From Mesorhizobium mediterraneum (GTDB taxonomy: Bacteria > Pseudomonadota > Alphaproteobacteria > Rhizobiales > Rhizobiaceae), in assembly GCF_002284565.1 (NCBI RefSeq), contig NZ_NPKI01000027.1, positions 84,223 to 148,222 of the forward strand: a DNA stretch of 64,000 nt. Direction: 5' to 3'. The notes beneath the pieces are model-generated. The model was not told the DNA's origin. It made no database searches and saw only the letters and a list, made by a program, of their open reading frames with translations. This document shows, piece by piece, positions 8,316-17,182 of this stretch. Each line of letters begins with the position of its first letter. Position 1 is the stretch's first letter. The position numbers and the translations under genes were made by a program.

Positions 8316-9014
8316 ATGGCCGACGACGAGATCATCCTTTCCGAGCTTTCCGACGACGAGCTCGTGCAGCAGATGCACGACGACCTTTATGACGGGCTGA
8401 AGGAAGAGATCGAGGAAGGCACCAATATCCTTCTCGAGCGCGGCTGGGCGCCTTACAAGGTGCTGACCGAGGCACTGGTCGAAGGCATGCGCATCGTCGG
8501 CGAGGATTTTCGCGACGGCATCCTGTTCGTGCCGGAAGTGCTGTTGTCCGCCAACGCGATGAAAGCCGGCATGTTCATCCTGCGTCCGCTGCTCGCCGCC
8601 ACCGGCGCGCCTAAGCAGGGCAAGATGGTGATCGGCACCGTCAAGGGCGACATCCACGACATCGGCAAGAACCTTGTCGGCATGATGATGGAAGGCGCCG
8701 GCTTCGACGTCATCGACCTCGGCATCAACAATGCGGTGGAAAAATATCTCGACGCCATCGAGCAGCACCAGCCCGACATCATCGGCATGTCAGCGCTGCT
8801 GACGACGACCATGCCCTACATGAAGGTCGTCATCGACACGATGAAGGAAAAGGGCATCCGCGACGACTATGTCGTGCTGGTTGGCGGCGCGCCGCTCAAC
8901 GAGGAGTTCGGCAAGGCCGTCGGCGCCGACGCCTATTGCCGCGACGCCGCCGTGGCGGTCGAGACCGCCAAGGACTTCATGAAGCGCAAGCACAACGTCC
9001 GCGCTTCGGCCTGA
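8316..9014 (+). CDS. corrinoid-binding methyltransferase protein (MtbC/MttC-like)
   Basis: 232 residues: an N-terminal helical cap domain (about 1-100) and a Rossmann-like cobalamin-binding domain. The B12 signature DxHxxG is seen in GDIHDIGKN (about residues 110-118), with the later SALLTTTMPYM and VGGAPLNEEF segments that complete the cobalamin pocket of MtaC/MtbC/MttC/MetH. It would accept the methyl group from the MttB-like enzyme and pass it to the methyl-THF methyltransferase at 16198-17172. The frame opens at a GTG (8292), but the ATG at 8316 is preceded by AAGGAGCTGG at good spacing and is the better start. A 12-bp perfect hairpin follows 22 bases after the stop. Confidence 0.92.
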   Translation: MADDEIILSELSDDELVQQMHDDLYDGLKEEIEEGTNILLERGWAPYKVLTEALVEGMRIVGEDFRDGILFVPEVLLSANAMKAGMFILRPLLAATGAPKQGKMVIGTVKGDIHDIGKNLVGMMMEGAGFDVIDLGINNAVEKYLDAIEQHQPDIIGMSALLTTTMPYMKVVIDTMKEKGIRDDYVVLVGGAPLNEEFGKAVGADAYCRDAAVAVETAKDFMKRKHNVRASA

Positions 9015-9035
9015 GCTGGCGAGGAGAAGACAGGA

Positions 9036-9063
9036 GCATCAGTACGGAAGCCCGTACTGATGC
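9036..9063 (+). terminator. perfect hairpin after the corrinoid gene
   Basis: GCATCAGTACGG (9036-9047) and CCGTACTGATGC (9052-9063) are perfect 12-base arms around a four-base loop. There is no T run after it, so it may be a weak terminator or a structure that protects the 3' end of the corrinoid mRNA. Confidence 0.5.
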
Positions 9064-9215
9064 TATGATAAAGGCCGATGCGGCGCGTAACGCTGGCATG
9101 TCAAAACATTTAGTAAGCGACAGCGATCCGCGTAGCGAACATACCCGATGAAACCATTAAACGGGACGTTGAGCGCGGCAAGCCTTGCTCGGGGCGTTCG
9201 GGCCGGTTGAAACGC

Positions 9216-9428
9216 CTATTCTGACTCTTTCGCCTCTTCCTTTTTCAGGACCGGCGTGTCGGCAGTTGTCGTATTTGCAATGCTTGCGACTTTGGTTTGC
9301 TGATCTACGCTTGCAGCTTTGGTTTGCTGATCTACGGAAGCCGTCGTTTTGGTGTGGCCAACACATTCCGCTGCGGCGCCGGACACAGAAAGGCCCAGAG
9401 CGGCGACAACTAAGAGAGCGGTCTTCAT
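9216..9428 (-). CDS. small exported protein with an internal octapeptide repeat
   Basis: 70 residues from the ATG at 9428, chosen because it opens a good signal peptide (MKTALLVVAALGLSVSGAAA) with a cleavage site near residue 20; the open frame extends further upstream but without a plausible start context. The mature part contains ASVDQQTK twice in tandem, the second as ASVDQQTKVAS, corresponding to a 27-base direct repeat in the DNA, and ends with a charged tail (KKEEAKESE). One cysteine follows the cleavage site (AECVGH). No family recognised. It lies in reverse orientation between two genes of the corrinoid module and is probably an unrelated lineage-specific protein. Confidence 0.6.
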   Translation of the reverse strand: MKTALLVVAALGLSVSGAAAECVGHTKTTASVDQQTKAASVDQQTKVASIANTTTADTPVLKKEEAKESE

Positions 9429-9648
9429 CGTAAGGCTCCTAGTTTCGTTGTTGAGGGTACTAGAAAAGGGTAACGGCATATCCCCTGCTCGAAAAGTCAA
9501 ATTTTCGTGCCTGCCCCCGAAGAAAACAATTGCAACAGGCGGACACGACGTCCGCGCCTCGGCCCGATCTCGGCGAATTCGGCATGCACACTAAACCGAG
9601 TCGCGCCTTGCAGCGCGACTTTGCTGTTCCCAGATGTTACAAGGACTT

Positions 9649-9688
9649 AACGCGCATCGCTTGAACTACGTTGATCGCGATGCGCGTT
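9649..9688 (-). terminator. hairpin downstream of the entericidin-like gene
   Basis: AACGCGCATCGC (9649-9660) and GCGATGCGCGTT (9677-9688) are perfect 12-base arms with a 16-base loop, 15 bases beyond the stop of the small lipoprotein gene on the minus strand. No long T run follows, so it may be a weak terminator. Confidence 0.4.
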
Positions 9689-9702
9689 GATGAGATTGCG
9701 GA

Positions 9703-9843
9703 TCAGGGATTCTCGACGGTGTCCTCAACCGCGTTTGCTGTCGATTTGACGTCCTTGCCGACGCCGCGGACGGTGTTGGCGCAGGCCGAAAGTGCCAGGG
9801 CGCAAGCGAGAATGGCAATGGGTGTAAGGCGCAACAGTTTCAT
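9703..9843 (-). CDS. entericidin A/B family lipoprotein
   Basis: 46 residues from the ATG at 9843: a signal peptide MKLLRLTPIAILACALALSAC with lipobox LSAC, then ANTVRGVGKDVKSTANAVED, the short amphipathic tail typical of EcnA/EcnB-type lipoproteins. E. coli entericidins are tiny membrane lipoproteins with stress or bacteriolytic roles; in alphaproteobacteria similar proteins are common and often under general stress control, but nothing here shows the regulation. The frame extends upstream to 9915, but only the ATG at 9843 gives a proper signal peptide. Confidence 0.8.
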   Translation of the reverse strand: MKLLRLTPIAILACALALSACANTVRGVGKDVKSTANAVEDTVENP

Positions 9844-9900
9844 GGACGGTGTCTCCCTCGTTCGATAGATTCGAAACAAATAGCAACGAAACCCGGTTCT

Positions 9901-10527
9901 ATGAGCGCCGTGCAAAAACTACAACCCGATCAAGGCGACAGGCTGCTCGTCATCGCCTGCGGGATGATTGCGCGCGAAGTTCTGGCCGTCAAGGAGCAGC
10001 TGGGGCTCGACCATCTCGACCTGACCTGCCTGCCGGCGGAGTTCCATTTCTACCCGGACCGCATCGCGCCGGCCATGGACAAGGCAATCGAGAAGGCCAA
10101 GGCGGATGGCTATAGAAACATCTTCGTCGGCTACGCCGATTGCGGCACCGGCGGCCTGCTCGACCGCGTCTGCGAGAAGCATGGCGTCAAACGCATGGCC
10201 GGGCCGCATTGCTTTGCCTTCTACCAGGGCATGGACGCCTATGCGAAGGTCGCCGATGACGACATGATGTCGTTCTACATGACCGACTTCCTGTGCCGCC
10301 AGTTCGACGCCTTCTTCATGAAGCCGCTCGGCCTCGACAGGCATCCGGAGCTGATCAAGGACTATTTCGGCAATTACGAGAAGCTGATCTATATCGCCCA
10401 GACCGACGATCCGGAACTCGACAAGGTCGCCGAGAAGGCCGCGAAAATGCTCGGCCTCGCTTATGAGCGCCGCTCGACCGGTTATGGCGACCTGACGGCG
10501 GAGCTGGCCAGCGCCGCACACGGCTGA
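9901..10527 (+). CDS. DUF1638 protein
   Basis: 208 residues with several conserved-looking cysteine and histidine positions: CGMIARE near the start, CLPAEFHFYPD, DCGTGG, GPHCFAFYQG and TDFLCRQFD. No signal peptide or membrane segment. DUF1638 proteins have no established function as far as I know, but they recur beside corrinoid methyltransferase genes in methanogens, acetogens and alphaproteobacteria, which suggests an accessory role such as corrinoid handling or activation. Here it is the next plus-strand gene after the corrinoid protein, separated by two small minus-strand genes. Confidence 0.85.
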   Translation: MSAVQKLQPDQGDRLLVIACGMIAREVLAVKEQLGLDHLDLTCLPAEFHFYPDRIAPAMDKAIEKAKADGYRNIFVGYADCGTGGLLDRVCEKHGVKRMAGPHCFAFYQGMDAYAKVADDDMMSFYMTDFLCRQFDAFFMKPLGLDRHPELIKDYFGNYEKLIYIAQTDDPELDKVAEKAAKMLGLAYERRSTGYGDLTAELASAAHG

Positions 10528-10535
10528 CCGTTCGA

Positions 10536-11459
10536 TCAGGCGGTCCCTTCTTCCGCTGCAAGCGCGGCGAGCACATCGGCAAAGCTCGTCTTGCAGACGA
10601 AGCCCAGCCTGTCCCTCGCCCGCGAGGCGTCGTAGACACGGTCGATCGAGGAAAACATCGTCCAGCCTTTCCGCGCATAGAGTGCCGGAAATTCCGGAAA
10701 ATAGCGCGCCACGACGGACGGTGCGTCGGCGATCAATGCCTCGCAATCGTCGGGTCGGAACGGCGTTGGCGCTGAGACGATGACGATGTCGAAGCCTAGC
10801 TGTGGCGCCTTCTCCAGCGCCGCGGCATGAGCCTCGGCGGCATCTTCCACGGTCAGCCGGCGAAACAACAGCTCATTGGCCTTGATGTTGGCGTCCGACT
10901 GCTCGATCGCATGCCCCATGTCGTCTGCTTCGGGAAAAAACCTTGCGGTGCGCAGCACGATCACCGGCAGTCCGGACTGAATGTGATAGAGGCGGCAAAG
11001 ATGTTCGGCCGAAAGCTTGGTGACGCCGTAGATGTTGCGCGGCTCGGGCGACATGTCTTCCGTCAACCAGGCGGCCTTGCGCGCACCGCCGGTCAAGCCG
11101 GCGCGTATGGCTTTCGAGATCATCAGCGAGGTCGTCGACGTGAAGACGAAGCGCTGAATGCCTGATGCCACCGCCGCGTCGAGCAGGTTGAGCGTGCCGC
11201 GCACATTCGTCTCGATGAAATCCTCATTACGTTGGTGTTCGATGTCAGGCTTGTGCAGCGCGCCGCTGTGGATGATCGCCTCGATGTGATTTTTGCTGAC
11301 CGTCCGCATGACCAGATCACGGTCGGCGACCGAGCCGATCACCTGCGTTTGCACCGACGGGACGGGATCGAGGCCGACGAGGTCATGGCCAAGGGCCCGC
11401 AGGCGCGGCGCCAGCGCGCTGCCCAGCCAGCCTGACGATCCCGTAAGCAAGATCCGCAT
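10536..11459 (-). CDS. NAD(P)-dependent epimerase/dehydratase (extended SDR)
   Basis: 307 residues from the ATG at 11459, which directly precedes the Rossmann dinucleotide motif GSSGWLGS (residues 7-14). The catalytic tyrosine-lysine pair is in YGVTKLSAE. The frame runs on to 11831 but that part overlaps a plus-strand gene and is not needed. Family members epimerise, reduce or dehydrate nucleotide sugars; the substrate here is unknown. It is convergent with the DUF1638 gene, with the stops nine bases apart, and no other sugar gene is adjacent, so a link to the one-carbon genes is not evident. Confidence 0.85.
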   Translation of the reverse strand: MRILLTGSSGWLGSALAPRLRALGHDLVGLDPVPSVQTQVIGSVADRDLVMRTVSKNHIEAIIHSGALHKPDIEHQRNEDFIETNVRGTLNLLDAAVASGIQRFVFTSTTSLMISKAIRAGLTGGARKAAWLTEDMSPEPRNIYGVTKLSAEHLCRLYHIQSGLPVIVLRTARFFPEADDMGHAIEQSDANIKANELLFRRLTVEDAAEAHAAALEKAPQLGFDIVIVSAPTPFRPDDCEALIADAPSVVARYFPEFPALYARKGWTMFSSIDRVYDASRARDRLGFVCKTSFADVLAALAAEEGTA

Positions 11460-11582
11460 CGGCGAAACCACGAATTTTAACCTGGCCGGTGTTAAGCACG
11501 GATGACAGGCCTCCGCGAACGGGTAAGTTATGTGCCAAACGAGAAAACAGGCTGTTCCAGCCATCGACCGGGAAACGCACCG

Positions 11583-12158
11583 ATGATTGCTCGCCTCTTG
11601 ATTGCCGCCGCAGGCGTTGTCTGCTTCGCCCTGCCCGCGCTCGCCGATGGCGAGGTGCAGAAGCTGATCACGCCCGCCGACAAGGTGAGGCTCGACAAAT
11701 ATGATGAGACGCGTAAGGCCGCCCTTGATGAAGCCAAGGCCGGCGACGCCGCCGAGGTCAAGCAGCTCGACGCCTTGCTGGCAAAGCCGCTGGTCTCGTT
11801 TTCCGACAAGGACCTGACCGGCAACTGGCAATGCCGCACCATCAAGGCTGGCGGACTAAGCCCGCTCGTCATCTATGGCTGGTTCAAGTGCAAGGTGAGC
11901 GACGATGGTTCGGGCTGGATGCTGGAAAAAATCACCGGCTCGCAGCGCACCAAGGGCCGTTTCTTCGACGACGGCGAAAAGCGCTCGATCTATCTCGGCT
12001 CCTTCTCCGTCAACAACGATCCCGCGAAACCCTATGGCAGCGGCCCACAAAGCGATCAGGTCGGCTACGCCTTTCGCAACAGCGTCAACGAATGGCGCAT
12101 CGAGTTCCCGGCGCCCTATCACGAATCGAAGCTCGACATCCTTGAATTCAAGCGCTGA
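11583..12158 (+). CDS. exported DUF4893 protein
   Basis: 191 residues from the ATG at 11583, chosen because it opens a signal peptide (MIARLLIAAAGVVCFALPALA). The mature protein has a helical start (LITPADKVRLDKYDETRKAAL) followed by a beta-rich part (GNWQCRTIKAGG, VIYGWFKCKV, YLGSFSVNND), which matches my memory of the DUF4893 family found in alphaproteobacteria. Two cysteines (WQC and FKC) could form a disulfide in the periplasm. Function unknown. It is divergent from the epimerase gene. Confidence 0.7.
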   Translation: MIARLLIAAAGVVCFALPALADGEVQKLITPADKVRLDKYDETRKAALDEAKAGDAAEVKQLDALLAKPLVSFSDKDLTGNWQCRTIKAGGLSPLVIYGWFKCKVSDDGSGWMLEKITGSQRTKGRFFDDGEKRSIYLGSFSVNNDPAKPYGSGPQSDQVGYAFRNSVNEWRIEFPAPYHESKLDILEFKR

Positions 12159-12249
12159 GCCTGCGGCCCTGGTTCCGATCACCAAGGATTAACCCGGCCG
12201 GCCTAGCATCTCGCCCGCTGAGAGCAGGTCTTTTCGGGGCGGCACAAAC

Positions 12250-13032
12250 ATGGAACCGTTGAAATCAAATCCGCGGCCGATCGTCGTCGTCACCGAAGGC
12301 GGTCCGCATATCTGGGCCATCGTCAACGCCATCTCTGACCGACTCGGGCCGGTGAGCGTCATCCTCGAAAGCCCTGAATCCAAAAAGCAATTGCTGCTCG
12401 GGCGCGCCCGGCGCCAAGGCTGGCTACAGGCCATCGGGCAGCTCGGCACAATGGTGCTGACGCGGCTCGGCAAGCGGTTTTTCGCCGGGCATGCAGCCCG
12501 CATCATCGCCGAACAGAAGCTGCAGACGGAATCAAAGCCCGGACAAGCGATCATCCACGTTCCCTCAGCCAATGCGCCGGAGTGCCTGCAGGCGATCAGG
12601 GAAATCCAGCCCGGCGTCGTGCTGCTCGCTGGCTGCCGCCTGCTGTCGAGGCAGACACTTGCCAGAATTCCTTGCCCGGTCCTCAATTACCATGCCGGCA
12701 TCGCTCCGAAGTATCGCGGCATGAATGGCGGCTACTGGGCGTTGGCCTCCGGCGATGCGGAGAACTTCGGCACCACCGTGCATTTGGTCGACGCCGGCGT
12801 CGACACCGGCGGCGTGCTGCGGCAGGTGCGCGGCAAGCCTGAGGCAGGCGATACGATTTCAAGCTATGCGCTGCGGCAGGCGGCATTCTCACGCGACATC
12901 TGCGTCGAGGCGGTCAGGGATGCGCTGGCCGACAAGCTTGCCACCTCAGATCCCGGCCTGCCTTCCAAACAATGGTATCATCCGACGATCTGGTTCTACC
13001 TCTGGACCGGCGTAAAAACCGGCGTCTGGTAA
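12250..13032 (+). CDS. formyltransferase-fold protein
   Basis: 260 residues. The C-terminal two thirds match the formyl_trans_N fold: CRLLSRQTLARIPCPVLNYHAG has the Asn-x-His of the catalytic Asn-His-Asp triad, and DAGVDTGGV has the expected Asp. Related enzymes use 10-formyl-THF (methionyl-tRNA and GAR formyltransferases, sugar N-formyltransferases). It is shorter than methionyl-tRNA formyltransferase and lacks its C-terminal RNA-binding domain, so a small-molecule substrate is likely. The next gene, a desaturase, starts 46 bases later. A folate substrate would fit the surrounding one-carbon genes but is not shown. Confidence 0.75.
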   Translation: MEPLKSNPRPIVVVTEGGPHIWAIVNAISDRLGPVSVILESPESKKQLLLGRARRQGWLQAIGQLGTMVLTRLGKRFFAGHAARIIAEQKLQTESKPGQAIIHVPSANAPECLQAIREIQPGVVLLAGCRLLSRQTLARIPCPVLNYHAGIAPKYRGMNGGYWALASGDAENFGTTVHLVDAGVDTGGVLRQVRGKPEAGDTISSYALRQAAFSRDICVEAVRDALADKLATSDPGLPSKQWYHPTIWFYLWTGVKTGVW

Positions 13033-13078
13033 GGAGCGCCGATTTACCGGACAGCGCCTCGGCGATAAGCTTGCAGGC

Positions 13079-13990
13079 ATGAGCGAAATCGACCACCGCA
13101 CCATTATCGCCGGTCTGTCGGTCGAGGATCGTCGCGACCTCACCGCCAAGCTGGATAGGCCCGGCATTGTCCGGCTGGCTGTCCATGGCGGACTGGTTGT
13201 CGTGCTGGGCGCGATGATCACCGCCCGCATCCCATTCTGGCCCATTATCATGCTGCCGCAGGGGATCCTGATCGTCTTCTTCTTCACGCTGTTGCACGAG
13301 ACCATCCACGAAACCGCTTTCAGGACAGCGTGGCTCAATCGCGCCATCGCCACCGTGACCGGCTTCCTGATCCTGCTGCCGCCGGTCTGGTTCCGCTATT
13401 TCCATTTCGCGCACCACCGACACACGCACGATCCGGACAATGATCCCGAACTCATGAGCCCGAAACCGGAGACCATCGCCCAGTATTTGCGCTATCTCTC
13501 CGGCCTCCCCTATTGGATCGGCATGGCGCGCGTGACTGTCGTCAACGCCGCCGGCCGCAACCGCGACGGCTTCGTGCCGGAAAAGGGCCGCGACAAGGTG
13601 ATTTCGGAAGCACGTTGGTTCCTGATCGCCTATGCGGTGCTGCTGGTGGCCTCGCTGGTCGCGCAGTCGGCGCTGCTGCTGTGGGTCTGGATTGTGCCGG
13701 TGCTCGTCGGCCAACCCTTTTTGCGGGCCTATCTGCTGGCCGAGCACGCACTGTGCCCGCATGTCGCCAACATGCTCGAAAACACCCGCACCACCTTTAC
13801 CACAAGGCTTGTGCGCTTCGTGGCGTGGAACATGCCTTACCATTCAGAGCATCACTGTTATCCGGCCGTTCCCTTTCACCGCCTGCCGCGCTTCCACCAG
13901 ATCGTCGCCGAGCATCTGCGCACGACCGAGCGAGGCTACGTTCGCTTCCACAGGAAGCTCGTCGGCAGCTTCGATCGTCGCGGCGGCTGA
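13079..13990 (+). CDS. fatty acid desaturase family protein
   Basis: 303 residues with the three histidine boxes of the membrane di-iron desaturases: HETIHE near residue 78, HFAHHRHTHD near residue 115, and HSEHH near residue 257. Hydrophobic segments occur at about residues 30-70, 95-112 and 175-225. Relatives desaturate or hydroxylate lipids or other hydrophobic molecules with O2, and some act on non-lipid substrates; the substrate cannot be told from sequence. The gene follows the formyltransferase gene closely and probably shares its transcript. Confidence 0.88.
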   Translation: MSEIDHRTIIAGLSVEDRRDLTAKLDRPGIVRLAVHGGLVVVLGAMITARIPFWPIIMLPQGILIVFFFTLLHETIHETAFRTAWLNRAIATVTGFLILLPPVWFRYFHFAHHRHTHDPDNDPELMSPKPETIAQYLRYLSGLPYWIGMARVTVVNAAGRNRDGFVPEKGRDKVISEARWFLIAYAVLLVASLVAQSALLLWVWIVPVLVGQPFLRAYLLAEHALCPHVANMLENTRTTFTTRLVRFVAWNMPYHSEHHCYPAVPFHRLPRFHQIVAEHLRTTERGYVRFHRKLVGSFDRRGG

Positions 13991-14135
13991 TCCAAACCAA
14001 GCCAAGCATCGAAAATTTCCACCTTTCCTTTTGCGCCCTGCGATTGCGTCGCTTTTGAATGCGCGCGCGTCGTCCCATAACAAGCAGCCCAACAGCGCTT
14101 CCGGCAATGCTCGGAACACGAGGAGTAAGAAATTC

Positions 14136-14438
14136 ATGGCCGATCTGATCGTCGTCTACTGGCGCGACATCCCCGCGCAGGTCATCGTCAAGAAGGGCCG
14201 GCAGAACGCCAAGCGCGAACTGCCGCTGCGCTTCACCGAGGCGATCGACATGTGTGCGATGCGCACCGGCGCCGGCGGTACCGACGACTACCTGGCCGAA
14301 TGGCGCAAGGCCGACCCCGTGCCGGTCAGCGACGATCTTGAAGGCGAGGCTGAAAAAGCCTTTCAGGATATCGACGCGAAATACGACCGCGAGCGGCTGG
14401 TCGCTCTGGTCAAGGCGGGCGGAAAAGAAGATGCCTGA
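14136..14438 (+). CDS. small 'virulence factor' family protein (Virulence_fact)
   Basis: 100 residues from the ATG at 14136, preceded by AGGAGTAAGAAATTC. The sequence (MADLIVVYWRDIPAQVIVKKGR, ELPLRFTEAIDMCAMR, GTDDYLAEWRK) matches my memory of the small conserved alphaproteobacterial family named 'virulence factor' in Pfam; the name is historical and says nothing about role. Its stop overlaps the start of the MetV-like gene by eight bases, so the two are translationally coupled and it heads the MetV-MetF operon. A structural or accessory role in that enzyme complex is inferred. Confidence 0.75.
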   Translation: MADLIVVYWRDIPAQVIVKKGRQNAKRELPLRFTEAIDMCAMRTGAGGTDDYLAEWRKADPVPVSDDLEGEAEKAFQDIDAKYDRERLVALVKAGGKEDA

Positions 14439-15026
14439 ACCAACCCCGGCGGTTACCCAGGCCACTTTGGTCAAGAAGGCGGCGCCGAAATCCGACTACA
14501 AGCCGGCCGACGTGTCGCCGCAGCGGCGCGTGCAGCGCTCGTTCGCGGTCAGGCTGTGGTCCGTGCGGCATTCGCGATTGCTCGAATGGTTCTACGCCAG
14601 GTTCGCCGACATGTTCTTGACTCTCCACCCGCTGTGGAAGGGCATCGGTTACGGCCGCGTCGAAGCCCCGATCAAATTCGTCGAAAAACGCGTCAAGGGT
14701 TTTATGTTCGATTGCCGCATGTGCGGCCAGTGCATCCTTTCCTCCACTGGCATGTCGTGCCCGATGAATTGCCCCAAGCAATTGCGCAACGGCCCTTGCG
14801 GCGGCGTGCGTGCCAACGGCAATTGCGAGGTCGAGCCTGATATGCCCTGCGTCTGGGTCAAGGCCTGGGAAGGCTCACGCAACATGAAGCATGGCGACAA
14901 GATCCTCGACGTGCAGAAGCCGGTCGACCAGTCGCTGCGCGAGACCTCGGCATGGCTGCGGGTGACCGCGCAGGCCGCAGCCGCGCGCGAAGCCGCCCGT
15001 AACGCTCCGAAGACCGGGGCACCGAC

Positions 15027-15030
<4 letters not shown>
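14431..15030 (+). CDS. MetV-like protein (methylenetetrahydrofolate reductase C-terminal domain)
   Basis: 199 residues. A cysteine-rich core FDCRMCGQC ... MSCPMNCPKQLRNGPCGG ... NCEV ... MPCVW (about residues 93-148) matches the MTHFR_C domain, which in acetogens is a separate subunit (MetV) of methylene-THF reductase and binds metal or Fe-S. The N-terminal 40 residues are basic and the C-terminal 40 Ala-rich. It overlaps the preceding gene by eight bases and the metF gene by four (ATGA), the arrangement expected for subunits of one complex. The role would be electron transfer to or stabilisation of MetF. Confidence 0.82.
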
Positions 15031-16118
<1,088 letters not shown>

Positions 16119-16159
16119 TGGCGCGGACGGTCACCATTCGCTTGATCGAGATCAGAAAC

Positions 16160-16181
16160 GATATAAAGAAGTCTTTATATC
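16160..16181. promoter_or_regulatory. perfect 22-bp palindromic operator before the methyl-THF methyltransferase gene
   Basis: GATATAAAGA (16160-16169), two-base centre AG, TCTTTATATC (16172-16181), perfect and AT-rich in a GC-rich surrounding, ending 16 bases before the ATG at 16198 and just upstream of GGAGAGA. The form resembles operators of ArsR-family methionine-cycle regulators (SahR/SamR type) as I remember them. It must act on the last two genes of the module, separately from metF. Confidence 0.7.
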
Positions 16182-16197
16182 ACGACGGAGAGATTTC

Positions 16198-17172
16198 ATG
16201 ACCCGGACGATCGTCGCCTCGGCGACACGAGAAATCATCATCGGCTTCGACCAGCCCTTCTGCGTGATCGGCGAACGCATCAATCCGACCGGGCGCAAGA
16301 AGCTCGCCGCCGAGATGATCGCGGGCAATTTCGACACTGTCATCAGGGACGCGCTGGAACAGGCCGCCTGCGGCGCGACCATGCTCGACGTCAATGCAGG
16401 CGTGACCTCTGTCAATCCGAACGAGACCGAACCCGGCCTGCTGGTGCAGACGCTGGAGATCGTGCAGGGACTGGTCGACCTGCCGCTGTCGATCGACAGT
16501 TCGGTGACCGCCGCGATCGAGGCGGCGCTCAGGGTCGCCAAGGGCCGGCCGCTGGTCAACTCCGTCACCGGCGAGGAAGAAAAGCTCGAAGCCATCTTGC
16601 CGCTGGTCAAGAAATACAACGTTCCGGTGGTCGCCATCTCCAACGACGAGACCGGCATTTCGATGGATCCGGACGTGCGCTTCGCCGTCGCCAAGAAGAT
16701 CGTCGAGCGCTGCGCCGATTTCGGCATTCCGGCGCACGATGTTGTCGTCGACCCGCTGGTCATGCCGATCGGCGCGTTGGGCGATGCCGGCCGCCAGGTC
16801 TTTGCCCTCCTGCGCCGGCTGCGCGAGGAGCTCAAGGTCAACACCACCTGCGGCCTCTCCAACATCTCGTTCGGCCTGCCGCACCGCCACGGCATCAACG
16901 CCGCCTTCATCCCGATGGTGATCGGCGCCGGCATGACCTCGGCGATCATGAATCCGGTGCGACCGCAGGAGATGGAAGCGGTACGCGGCGCCAACGTGCT
17001 GAACGGCACCGACGAGAACTGCACCAACTGGATCAGGACCTACAAGGACTACAAGCCGGCCGAAGGCGGCCAGGCGGTCGCAGCGCCGACGCAAGTCAAC
17101 GCGCCGGGCGAAAGCAATGGCAACGGCGGCCGCCGGCGCGGTGGCCGTGAAGCCCGTATGGCCCGAGGATAA
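16198..17172 (+). CDS. methyltetrahydrofolate:corrinoid methyltransferase (MeTr/AcsE-like, pterin-binding)
   Basis: 324 residues with the pterin-binding TIM barrel shared by dihydropteroate synthase, MetH and AcsE: FCVIGERINPTGRKKL at the start, TMLDVNAGV, PLSIDSS, LVNSVTGEEEK, VVDPLVMPIGA and NTTCGLSNISFGLP. AcsE moves the methyl group between methyl-THF and a corrinoid protein; here it would run from methyl-corrinoid to THF, delivering substrate to MetF. The tail (about residues 290-324) is Gly/Arg-rich (GGRRRGGREARMARG), outside the fold. Preceded by the palindrome at 16160-16181 and followed 10 bases later by the reactivator gene. Confidence 0.9.
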   Translation: MTRTIVASATREIIIGFDQPFCVIGERINPTGRKKLAAEMIAGNFDTVIRDALEQAACGATMLDVNAGVTSVNPNETEPGLLVQTLEIVQGLVDLPLSIDSSVTAAIEAALRVAKGRPLVNSVTGEEEKLEAILPLVKKYNVPVVAISNDETGISMDPDVRFAVAKKIVERCADFGIPAHDVVVDPLVMPIGALGDAGRQVFALLRRLREELKVNTTCGLSNISFGLPHRHGINAAFIPMVIGAGMTSAIMNPVRPQEMEAVRGANVLNGTDENCTNWIRTYKDYKPAEGGQAVAAPTQVNAPGESNGNGGRRRGGREARMARG

Positions 17173-17182
17173 GCGCGCAATC

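Noticed and set aside
9061..9150. 27-codon frame after the corrinoid gene
   Set aside because: No family, no clear ribosome binding site, and it begins at the end of a hairpin; not better than chance.
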